Source: Firmicutes bacterium CAG:822 (lineage in GTDB: Bacteria > Bacillota_I > Bacilli_A > RF39 > UBA660). From it: a DNA stretch of 12,605 bases. Positions 1-5,726 of this stretch are shown here, piece by piece. The notes below the pieces were generated by a model, which was given only the letters and a program-made list of their open reading frames with translations, ran no database searches and was not told the origin of the DNA. The position numbers and the translations under genes are program-made. The DNA is taken from contig HF990839.1 in assembly GCA_000432855.1 (NCBI GenBank), positions 1 through 12,605 of the forward strand, written 5' to 3'. The first letter of the stretch is position 1, and each line of letters starts with the position of its first letter.

Positions 1-44
1 AAGGTATCTTTTTAAAAAAGGATTAACAAATGGTATATAAAAAC

Positions 45-73
45 TTGACAAACATATGCTTTATATGTATAAT
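45..73 (+). promoter_or_regulatory. Sigma-A-type promoter of the infC operon
   Basis: A perfect -35 box TTGACA (45-50) and a perfect -10 box TATAAT (68-73) are separated by 17 bp. Transcription would start near position 80, giving a leader of about 150 nt before infC. This is the strongest promoter match in the window, as expected for a ribosomal protein operon. Confidence 0.9.
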
Positions 74-79
74 CATTGT

Positions 80-214
80 TGTAATTTGAAAAAGGAAAGA
101 AGAAGTATCCACTTCTCACCCGATTGCAAGTAAGTGATGGGTTTAATGCCGATAAGAAATTTATTACTTATTTAATGTGCATTTTAGTGGATACTTTGTA
201 TTCACTTTTTTATT
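80..214 (+). promoter_or_regulatory. L20-type attenuator leader of infC-rpmI-rplT
   Basis: The leader can form two mutually exclusive structures. In one, 103-113 (AAGTATCCACT) pairs perfectly with 186-196 (AGTGGATACTT), an 11-bp long-range helix enclosing a smaller hairpin region (ACCC 118-121 with GGGT about 139-142). In the other, 186-194 (AGTGGATAC) folds with 198-206 (GTATTCACT) into a terminator. Autogenous control of this operon by L20 through premature termination is known in Bacillus subtilis. The operon content, position and long-range pairing fit that leader family. That L20 is the ligand here is inferred from the operon, because I could not run a covariance model. Confidence 0.78.
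186..211 (+). terminator. Attenuator terminator hairpin in the infC leader
   Basis: AGTGGATAC (186-194), a TTT loop and GTATTCACT (198-206) form a 9-bp stem with one G-U pair, followed by a run of T to 211. The 5' arm is also the partner of 103-113, so this terminator and the long-range helix cannot coexist. It lies just upstream of the infC ribosome binding site. Confidence 0.8.
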
Positions 215-219
215 GGAGG
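215..219 (+). promoter_or_regulatory. Ribosome binding site that fixes the infC ATC start
   Basis: GGAGG at 215-219 lies 8 nt before the ATC codon at 228-230. The in-frame GTG (219-221) and TTG (213-215) overlap this site, and the in-frame ATG at 177 lies upstream of the attenuator hairpin. None of these three can be served by it. Confidence 0.85.
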
Positions 220-227
220 TGTCTAGT

Positions 228-755
228 ATCGCAAGAGATAAAGATTTGTATATCAATGATCAAATACGAGCAAAAGAAGTTATGGTAATAGGTCCAAATG
301 GAGAACAATTAGGTGTTAAACCGATTAAAGATGCACTTACTTTGGCTGATTATGCAGGATTCGATTTAGTACTTATGAATCCGGGTGGAAAACCACCAGT
401 TTGTAAGATAATGGATTATAATCGTTATAAATATGAAAATAAGAAAAAACAAAAAGAAAACATGAAGAAACAAAGAGAAGCTAACTTAGATATGAAAGAG
501 TATAAGTTATCTGTAACGATTGATGTTCATGATTTTAACACTAAATTAAATAACGCATCTAAATATTTGAAAAAAGGTCATAAGGTAAAGGTAAGTATTC
601 GTTTTAAAGGACGTGAGATTACACATAGCTATTTAGGTAAAGATGTTTTAATGCGCTTTGCAGACGCAGTTAAAGATATTGCTGTTATTGAGCAAGCACC
701 TAAAATTGATGGTCGTATTATGGCAATGATACTTGCGCCAATTAAAGAAAAATAG
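228..755 (+). CDS. infC: Translation initiation factor IF-3, with ATC start codon
   Basis: IF3 binds the 30S subunit, blocks premature 50S joining and proofreads start-codon choice. From the ATC the protein is 175 residues, the usual family length, and begins ARDKDLYINDQIRAKEV after the initiator Met, like other IF3 N-domains. The interdomain signature KIMDYNRYKYENKKK is clear, followed by the lysine-rich linker and the C-domain (GHKVKVSIRFKGRE, ending in KIDGRIMAMILAP). An in-frame ATG at 177 would add 17 unrelated residues and lies before the attenuator hairpin, so I reject it. infC genes commonly start with non-AUG codons (AUU in Escherichia coli), which lets IF3 repress its own translation. 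The gene is first in an operon with rpmI and rplT. Confidence 0.95.
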   Translation: MARDKDLYINDQIRAKEVMVIGPNGEQLGVKPIKDALTLADYAGFDLVLMNPGGKPPVCKIMDYNRYKYENKKKQKENMKKQREANLDMKEYKLSVTIDVHDFNTKLNNASKYLKKGHKVKVSIRFKGREITHSYLGKDVLMRFADAVKDIAVIEQAPKIDGRIMAMILAPIKEK

Positions 756-759
756 GAGG
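755..759 (+). promoter_or_regulatory. Ribosome binding site that fixes the rpmI GTG start
   Basis: GGAGG at 755-759 overlaps the last base of the infC stop codon. It is only 1 nt from the ATG at 761 but 7 nt from the GTG at 767, so GTG is the better start. Confidence 0.8.
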
Positions 760-766
760 AATGTTT

Positions 767-967
767 GTGGCTAAGATTAAAGCAAAATCACATAAAGGGT
801 TATCTAAAGTAGTTAAGGTTAGAAAAAGTGGTTCAGTTAAATTTCAACCAGCTATGAAAAATCATAAGTTAACCCATAAGAGTAACCAATCAAGAAGAAG
901 AAGACATCATGAATCAGAAATGAGTTCATCAGATGTTAAGAGATTAAAAGATTTACTTAAAAAATAA
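767..967 (+). CDS. rpmI: 50S ribosomal protein L35 (bL35)
   Basis: bL35 is a small, very basic protein of the large ribosomal subunit. From the GTG start it is 66 residues and begins MAKIKAKSHKGLSKVVKVRK, matching the family's typical length and its basic N-terminal region with the conserved SHKG segment. The middle RRRRHH cluster and the C-terminal SSSDVKRLKDLL helix also fit the family. An ATG two codons upstream (761) is too close to the Shine-Dalgarno site to be preferred. The gene starts 11 nt after infC and lies 17 nt before rplT, so it is translated from the same attenuator-controlled mRNA. Confidence 0.96.
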   Translation: MAKIKAKSHKGLSKVVKVRKSGSVKFQPAMKNHKLTHKSNQSRRRRHHESEMSSSDVKRLKDLLKK

Positions 968-984
968 TTGAAGGAGGAATTTAA

Positions 985-1563
985 ATGAGAGTTAAAGGTG
1001 GAACTATTCATCGCGCACGCCGAAAGAAAGCTTTAAAACAAGCTAAAGGTTATTTCGGTAGTAAACATAGATTATATAAAACTGCTAAAGAACAAGTTAT
1101 GCATTCAGGAGCTTATGCTTATAGAGATAGAAAAAATAGAAAAAGAGATTTCAGAAAATTATGGATTACAAGAATTAACGCAGCTTGTAGATTAAATGAA
1201 ATTAGTTATTCTAAATTTATCGATGGATTAAATAAAGCTAATATTGAAGTTAACAGAAAAATGCTTTCTGAAATAGCTATTGATGATCCAAAAGCATTTG
1301 CAGAACTTGTAAAAGTAGCTAAAGCAGCACTTGAGGGTAAAGAATATAAACCAAAAGCTGTTAAAGTAGAAGCTAAAAAAGAAGTTAAAGAAACAGTTAA
1401 AAAAGATAAAAAAGAGGTAAAAGAAACTAAGAAGGAAACTAAAAAGGAAGATACAGATTTAAGTAAATTAACTGTAGCTGAACTAAAAAAATTAGCTAAA
1501 GAAAAAGATGTTGAAGGTTATTCAACTATGAAAAAAGCTGAATTAATTGATGCTTTAAAATAA
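985..1563 (+). CDS. rplT: 50S ribosomal protein L20 (bL20) with C-terminal Rho_N/SAP-like domain
   Basis: bL20 binds 23S rRNA early in 50S assembly and, in Bacillus, represses its own operon through the leader. Residues 1-116 are a normal complete L20 (MRVKGGTIHRARRKK, YFGSKHRLYKTAKEQV, RKLWITRINAACR). The family normally ends there, at about 117-119 residues, but this protein has 192. Residues 117-156 form a Lys/Glu/Val-rich repetitive linker (KEVKETVKK, KEVKETKK, ETKKED). Residues 158-192 (LSKLTVAELKKLAKEKDVEG, then YSTMKKAELIDALK) resemble the helix-extended-loop-helix of Rho N-terminal (Rho_N) or SAP domains, which bind nucleic acid. GGAGG (973-977) lies 7 nt before the ATG. The extension is in frame and ends at the operon terminator, so it is not a frameshift artefact. 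The domain's function is inferred. Confidence 0.96.
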   Translation: MRVKGGTIHRARRKKALKQAKGYFGSKHRLYKTAKEQVMHSGAYAYRDRKNRKRDFRKLWITRINAACRLNEISYSKFIDGLNKANIEVNRKMLSEIAIDDPKAFAELVKVAKAALEGKEYKPKAVKVEAKKEVKETVKKDKKEVKETKKETKKEDTDLSKLTVAELKKLAKEKDVEGYSTMKKAELIDALK

Positions 1564-1584
1564 GGGGAATTAGTCCCTTTTTTT
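1562..1584 (+). terminator. Terminator of the infC-rpmI-rplT operon
   Basis: AAGGGGA (1562-1568), loop ATTAG and TCCCTTT (1574-1580) form a 7-bp stem with one G-U pair, followed by T residues to 1584. The hairpin starts inside the rplT stop codon (1561-1563). It is short, and the next gene has no obvious promoter, so partial read-through is likely. Confidence 0.7.
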
Positions 1585-1603
1585 CTTAGAATGGGGTTTA
1601 ATT

Positions 1604-2095
1604 ATGAAAGATTTATATATTGATTTTGATGGAGTTATTTATAATTCGATAGATGTATCATATAAAATGGCTGAAGAGGAAAATATAAACAAAGATTATG
1701 AAAGTTATTACCAATTTTTTAAAAATTTAGATTGGTGTGGAGTTTTGGAAGAGTCTGAGGAGATCAATGATGCTTTTAATTGTATTCAGAAAATTATAGA
1801 TAGCTCAAAATTTAATGTGTTTATTTTAACTCATGTTGTTTCTTTAAAAGAAGCAGAATTAAAAGTGGAATTAGTTAGAAAACATATTAAAAATATAACG
1901 ATTATTCCGGTGCCGAAAAGGTTATCTAAGGCGGAAATGGTAAAAGTTAAAGATGCTATTTTAGTTGATGATTATCCAGAAAATTTACGCGAATGGAAAA
2001 AGGCTGGAGGAATAGGTGTAAGGTTTGATTTAGATATGGATGGCAAGGGATTTCCAGTTATCGATAAGCTAGATGAACTTATAGAAATGTTTTAA
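1604..2095 (+). CDS. HAD-superfamily phosphatase, 5'(3')-nucleotidase-like
   Basis: This 163-residue protein has the HAD phosphohydrolase motifs in order. Motif I is YIDFDGVI (nucleophile Asp7 and acid/base Asp9), motif II is ILTHV (Thr76), a lysine near SKAEM (about Lys109) serves as motif III, and motif IV is ILVDDYPENL (Asp122, Asp123). The small size, motif I at the very N terminus and the DDYPENL segment resemble the 5'(3')-deoxyribonucleotidase (NT5C-type) branch, which dephosphorylates nucleoside monophosphates. The substrate cannot be read from the sequence. It starts 20 nt after the rplT hairpin with a weak GGGG Shine-Dalgarno and no evident promoter, so it is probably expressed by read-through. 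It could equally be another small-substrate HAD phosphatase. Confidence 0.85.
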   Translation: MKDLYIDFDGVIYNSIDVSYKMAEEENINKDYESYYQFFKNLDWCGVLEESEEINDAFNCIQKIIDSSKFNVFILTHVVSLKEAELKVELVRKHIKNITIIPVPKRLSKAEMVKVKDAILVDDYPENLREWKKAGGIGVRFDLDMDGKGFPVIDKLDELIEMF

Positions 2096-2101
2096 ATAAT
2101 A

Positions 2102-2131
2102 TGTACAAATTATATAAAAAAATGGTATAAT
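2102..2131 (+). promoter_or_regulatory. Extended -10 promoter for mraY-tig
   Basis: TGGTATAAT (2123-2131) is a perfect extended -10 element, and a partial -35 TGTACA (2102-2107) lies 18 bp upstream of the hexamer. Predicted transcription start is near 2138, only about 16 nt before the mraY ATG, with GGAG (2142-2145) between them. Confidence 0.7.
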
Positions 2132-2153
2132 TGTACTACTTGGAGATGAGGAT

Positions 2154-3146
2154 ATGTTAGTATTAGCCAAAGCTGTACTGTCAATTATGTTAGGATTCTC
2201 TGTTTCAGTCGTTTTTGGCTACTTTGCTATTAAATGGCTGAAGAAGAAACATATTAGACAGCAAGTTAGTAACACATTAGGAGAAAGACATAAAAAGAAA
2301 AACGGAACACCGACAACTGGAGGTATAATTTTTATCATTCCAACGGTTTTGATAATGATAGCTCTGGTGCTTACTGGTAAAGTCGAGTTTTCAACCAACT
2401 TGTTTATCGTATTATTTGTCTTTATTACTTATGCGATATTTGGATATATTGATGATTATCTAATTATTAAAAAGCATAATAATGAAGGACTTAGTATATT
2501 TTGGAAACTTGTTTTACAAATAATTGTCGCATTAGTATTTTTCTATATGTTTTTGAGTAGTGGTAATGAACCGATTGTCGATATTCATACTTTAGGTATA
2601 AAGCTTGATTTGGGATGGCTTTATGGAATGTTTTTACTATTTGTCTTAGTTGGTAGTAGTAATGCGGTGAATATCACAGATGGACTTGATGGCCTTGCTG
2701 GAGGGCTTTCAGCAATTGCATTTTTTGCTTTTGGACTTATTACTTGGGGTGCTGATTGGGCTTCTGGTAATGAATCAATTGCAATTTTCTGTTTTGTCTT
2801 AGTAGGATCATTAGTAGGATTTTTAGTGTATAACTGTTATCCGGCTAAAATATTTATGGGTGATACTGGATCTTTATCTTTAGGAGCTGCCTTAGCTAGT
2901 GTGGCGATTATAACAAATCACGAAGTTACACTTATTATTGTAGCTGGTGTGTTTGTTATCGAGACACTCAGTGTTATTATTCAATGGATTGCGATAAGTA
3001 AATTTCATACTAAAGTTTTATTAATGGCTCCGCTTCATCATCATTTTGAAAAACTTGGATGGAGTGAAACGGATGTCGTTAGACTGTTTTGGTCAGCTGG
3101 TTTATTACTTAGTATGGCCGCTATTGGCTTTGGTGTATGGATATAG
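2154..3146 (+). CDS. mraY: Phospho-N-acetylmuramoyl-pentapeptide-transferase
   Basis: MraY transfers phospho-MurNAc-pentapeptide from its UDP carrier to undecaprenyl phosphate on the inner membrane face, forming lipid I, the first membrane step of peptidoglycan synthesis. The 330 residues match the usual family length with about ten hydrophobic segments. Family hallmarks are GTPTTGG (51-57), the DD pair in YIDDYLIIKK (Asp100, Asp101), NAVNITDGLDGLAGG (170-184), FMGDTGSLSLG (Asp237) and the HHH cluster in MAPLHHHFEKLGW (His295-297). All residues linked to Mg2+ and substrate binding are present, so it should be active. mraY usually sits in the division and cell wall (dcw) cluster. Here it stands alone with tig, 17 nt downstream. 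Confidence 0.98.
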   Translation: MLVLAKAVLSIMLGFSVSVVFGYFAIKWLKKKHIRQQVSNTLGERHKKKNGTPTTGGIIFIIPTVLIMIALVLTGKVEFSTNLFIVLFVFITYAIFGYIDDYLIIKKHNNEGLSIFWKLVLQIIVALVFFYMFLSSGNEPIVDIHTLGIKLDLGWLYGMFLLFVLVGSSNAVNITDGLDGLAGGLSAIAFFAFGLITWGADWASGNESIAIFCFVLVGSLVGFLVYNCYPAKIFMGDTGSLSLGAALASVAIITNHEVTLIIVAGVFVIETLSVIIQWIAISKFHTKVLLMAPLHHHFEKLGWSETDVVRLFWSAGLLLSMAAIGFGVWI

Positions 3147-3163
3147 AATTGGAGGATTAGAAT

Positions 3164-4417
3164 ATGGCGAAAAGTGAAAAAGAAATTGAAATTATTATTG
3201 AAGGAAAAGATTGGGAAGAGGTTTTAGATAAGGCTTTTAAGAAAGCTAATAAAAATGCAAAAATCGATGGTTTTAGACCTGGTAAAGCCCCAAAGGATGT
3301 ATTTATCAAAAAATATGGTAAAGAATCTTTATATATGGATGCTGCTGATACAGCTGCAGATATGGCTTACCAAAAATTATTAAAAGATTATGCAGACGAT
3401 GTTAAAGAGTTAGTAGCTCGTCCAGATATTGCTTTAACTAATATCGATGATAAAAAAGTTACTTTTAAATTTACTTTAACTAAAAGACCTGAAGTTAAAC
3501 TTGGAAAATACAAAGGTTTAGGTGTTAAAAAAGACGAAGTTAAAGCTGAAGCGGAGGAAATTGAAGAAGCTATTAATAACATGAGAGAAAGATATGCAGA
3601 AGATGTTTTAAAAGATGGTGCTATTGCTGAGGGTGATATAGCAGTTATAGATTTTGAAGGATTTGTTGGTGGTAAAGCCTTTGAAGGTGGTAAAGCTGAG
3701 AACTATTCTTTAAAAATTGGTAGTGGAACATTTATTCCAGGATTTGAGGAACAGTTAGTTGGACTTAAGTCTGGTGATAAAAAAGATGTTAAAGTTACTT
3801 TCCCAGAAGATTATCATGCAGAAGATCTAAAAGGTAAAGATGCAACATTTAAGGTTACAGTTCACGAAGTTAAAGAGGTTAAAATTCCAGAATTAGATAA
3901 AGATTTCTTTGAAGATTTAGGAATGGAAGGAATTAATACTAAAGAGGAGTTAGAAGCTCAAATTTCTGAAAATATTATTGCTCGTAAAGAGATGGAAGCT
4001 GAAAATAAATATTTAGATGATTTACTTGAAGCAGCTGCTAAGGATGTTAAAGTTGATATTCCTGAAGCAATGATCAATGAAGAGTTAGATAGAATGGTTC
4101 AGCAATATGCCGATCATTTAAAGATGCAAGGAATTACTATTGAACAGTTCTATCAATTTACAAATTCTGATGAACAGGCTTTAAAAGATCAAATGCGTCC
4201 TGAAGCTATTAAGAGAATTACCTACAGATTAATGCTTGAAGAAATTGCTAAAGAAGAAAAAATTGAAATCGATGATAAAGCAGCTAAGGAAGAAGCTAAG
4301 AAGTTAGCTGAAAAATATCAAATGAAAGAAGACGAATTTTTAAGTGCTTTTGGTGGACTTGATATTGTTAAATACGATATGAGAATGCGTCAAGCTATGG
4401 AAATCTTAAAAAAATAA
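3164..4417 (+). CDS. tig: Trigger factor, ribosome-associated chaperone and peptidyl-prolyl isomerase
   Basis: Trigger factor docks at the ribosomal exit tunnel and shields nascent chains. The 417 residues show the three-domain layout. The N-terminal ribosome-binding domain has the signature GFRPGKAP at 36-43. An FKBP-type isomerase domain covers about 157-236 (GDIAVIDFEGFVGG, SGTFIPGFEEQLVGLKSGD, PEDYHAEDLKGKDATF). A long helical SurA-like C domain follows. The N terminus is about six residues shorter than in E. coli before the signature, so the first beta strand may be trimmed. TTGGAGG (3149-3155) lies upstream and I see no better start. No promoter is seen in the 17-nt gap after mraY, so the two are probably co-transcribed. 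The final codons form the 5' arm of the terminator. Confidence 0.97.
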   Translation: MAKSEKEIEIIIEGKDWEEVLDKAFKKANKNAKIDGFRPGKAPKDVFIKKYGKESLYMDAADTAADMAYQKLLKDYADDVKELVARPDIALTNIDDKKVTFKFTLTKRPEVKLGKYKGLGVKKDEVKAEAEEIEEAINNMRERYAEDVLKDGAIAEGDIAVIDFEGFVGGKAFEGGKAENYSLKIGSGTFIPGFEEQLVGLKSGDKKDVKVTFPEDYHAEDLKGKDATFKVTVHEVKEVKIPELDKDFFEDLGMEGINTKEELEAQISENIIARKEMEAENKYLDDLLEAAAKDVKVDIPEAMINEELDRMVQQYADHLKMQGITIEQFYQFTNSDEQALKDQMRPEAIKRITYRLMLEEIAKEEKIEIDDKAAKEEAKKLAEKYQMKEDEFLSAFGGLDIVKYDMRMRQAMEILKK

Positions 4418-4433
4418 GATTTCTTTTTTTTTT
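4400..4433 (+). terminator. Strong intrinsic terminator built into the end of tig
   Basis: GAAATCTTA (4400-4408), an A6 loop and TAAGATTTC (4415-4423) form a perfect 9-bp stem followed by ten T residues (4424-4433). The hairpin spans the last five codons and the stop codon (4415-4417) of tig. Confidence 0.92.
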
Positions 4434-4450
4434 GCCAAATTAGGAAGTAA

Positions 4451-4681
4451 AGTTGTGCCAAACTCGAAAGTAAAATTGATATTAGAACGACTTCAAAAAG
4501 GTGTTTTGTTGATCCTTCAATTGCAGTAGCCTCACTTCGAGTTAGCGATAAAGATTTATTAAAAGATTTTAAAACATTTGGTTTTATTTTTGAGGCATTA
4601 TGTTTAAGAGATTTAAAGGTGTATGCACAAAGTTTAGATGGTGATGTATTTTTTTATGTTTTTAAAGGAATTAATGGGTGA
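4451..4681 (+). pseudogene. Decayed fragment of a DUF4143-type ATP-binding protein gene
   Basis: A reading frame open from 4451 to the TGA at 4679-4681 has no usable start but encodes a recognisable piece of the C-terminal DUF4143 domain of AAA-type ATPases. The recognisable parts are KIDIRTTSKRCFVDPSIAVA, then DKDLLKDFKTFGFIFEALCL and RDLKVYAQSLDGDVFFY. In intact proteins this block (RT.PKR.FVDPS, LLKD..TFGF.FE.L..RDL..YA..L.G.V..Y) sits in the last third of a protein of about 400 residues. The N-terminal P-loop part and the DUF4143 tail are both missing here, and the frame is closed by TAA (4448-4450) just upstream. It directly follows the tig terminator and precedes an Rpn-family gene, so it looks like the relic of an accessory insertion. 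The family match rests on recall of the motif and was not searched. Confidence 0.75.
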
Positions 4682-4724
4682 AATGTCGTATGTAAATCTA
4701 TGAAGGGGCAAGAAAGGAGTAGAA

Positions 4725-5621
4725 ATGAATATAGAGTTAAACAAAAAATATTTTAAAAAGTTAGACCAAGAATTAAAATTAATTCCTATAACATACAACT
4801 TTGCTTTTAAAAAGATTTTTAGAAGTAATTTAGATATATTAAGAGATTTTTTAAAAGTAGTAATTCCTTTAGATATAACAGATGATTGTAGAATTAAACT
4901 GATGGATGGAGAGTTACCTAAAGAAAATAAAAATGAAAAGAAAAAGATAGTTGATATATATGTTATACTTGATGGCAAAATATATGTCGATATTGAGGTT
5001 AACCGAAGTAAATTTGAAAATGTTTTAGAAAGAAATGTTAAATATAAAAACAAATTATCAAGTATGATACCTAAAACTGGTGAAGATGTAAAAGTACTAA
5101 AAGAAAAAAGTTTATATCAGTTAAATTTAAATGCTTACCCTAAAGAAGAAATTACTGATGACATAGTCGTTTTATATGGTTTAAAGAGTAAGAAAATATA
5201 TTCATCAAATGAATATATGATAATTAAAGGGCTTGAAAAGCATCGAGAATTATATTATAGTGGTATTAAAGAAGAGGATGTAATATGGCTTACGGCACTC
5301 ACATCTAAGAATTTTAGTGAACTATATAAAATAATAAGTCAGGTACTTCCAGAAGAAAAGTTAAAAAGATTTATGGAAGGAGCGGTAGGTATGAGTAAAG
5401 ATGAGTTTGTTTTGCATGAATGGAATAAGGAACTATTTGATGATTTAGTTAAATATAACGAGATAGAAGATGCGAAAAAAGAAGGAAAGTCTCTTGGAAT
5501 CACTGAAGGAATTAAGAAAAGAAATATTGAAATAGCTAAAAATATGCTTAATATGAAAATGAGTATAGAAGATATTTCAAAAGCCACTGGTCTAACAATT
5601 GCTGAAATTCAAAGATTGTAA
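4725..5621 (+). CDS. Rpn/PD-(D/E)XK nuclease family putative transposase
   Basis: The 298-residue protein resembles the recombination-promoting nuclease (Rpn, PDDEXK_2) family, which is often annotated as a transposase. The N-terminal segment LIPITYNFAFKKIFRSN fits the usual opening of the family. The putative active site reads VDIYV (Asp77), then YVDIEVNR (Glu91-Val-Asn93), the D...ExN form of the D...ExQ/K motif. The C terminus (GITEGIKKRNIEIAKNML, then MSIEDISKATGLTIAEIQRL) is the typical Gly/Lys-rich linker plus small helix-turn-helix-like tail. AAAGGAG (4713-4719) gives a good start. Characterised Rpn proteins are DNA endonucleases that raise RecA-independent recombination in E. coli. 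The role here is inferred. No terminal inverted repeats or target duplications were seen. Confidence 0.87.
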   Translation: MNIELNKKYFKKLDQELKLIPITYNFAFKKIFRSNLDILRDFLKVVIPLDITDDCRIKLMDGELPKENKNEKKKIVDIYVILDGKIYVDIEVNRSKFENVLERNVKYKNKLSSMIPKTGEDVKVLKEKSLYQLNLNAYPKEEITDDIVVLYGLKSKKIYSSNEYMIIKGLEKHRELYYSGIKEEDVIWLTALTSKNFSELYKIISQVLPEEKLKRFMEGAVGMSKDEFVLHEWNKELFDDLVKYNEIEDAKKEGKSLGITEGIKKRNIEIAKNMLNMKMSIEDISKATGLTIAEIQRL

Positions 5622-5630
5622 ATTAAATAT

Positions 5631-5659
5631 GAATATTTATTTTTTAGATATTCTTTTTT
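5631..5659 (+). terminator. Terminator after the Rpn-family gene
   Basis: GAATATTT (5631-5638), a 7-nt loop and AGATATTC (5646-5653) form an 8-bp, AT-rich stem with one G-U pair, followed by six T residues. It lies 9 nt after the stop codon. Confidence 0.65.
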
Positions 5660-5680
5660 GTGAATTTTTTTGAAAAAAAC

Positions 5681-5709
5681 TTTAAATTATTTTGATTTGT
5701 TTGTATAAT
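5681..5709 (+). promoter_or_regulatory. Promoter of the serine hydrolase gene
   Basis: A perfect -10 box TATAAT (5704-5709) and a 4-of-6 -35 box TTTAAA (5681-5686) have a 17-bp spacer. The predicted start near 5716 leaves a leader of only about 11 nt, with GGTGA (5716-5720) at its 5' end. Confidence 0.65.
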
Positions 5710-5726
5710 TAAAATGGTGAAGTACA

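Noticed and set aside
177..227. infC starting at the in-frame ATG 177
   Set aside because: The ATG lies upstream of the attenuator hairpin, has no ribosome binding site, and adds 17 residues unlike any IF3. The ATC at 228 has an ideally spaced GGAGG.
761..766. rpmI starting at ATG 761
   Set aside because: It is only 1 nt from the GGAGG site. The GTG at 767 has normal spacing and gives the standard bL35 N terminus and length.
1333..1563. L20 tail as a frameshift or assembly artefact
   Set aside because: The extension is in frame with L20, uses the same codons, ends in a coherent domain and is followed at once by the operon terminator.
3388..3582. Minus-strand open frame inside tig
   Set aside because: The Ser/Leu-rich complement of Lys/Glu-rich coding sequence has no independent support.
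4634..5053. Minus-strand open frame opposite the Rpn-family gene
   Set aside because: It is a low-complexity Phe/Ser/Ile/Leu translation typical of the complement of an AT-rich gene, with no ribosome binding site or family resemblance. The plus-strand gene is well supported.
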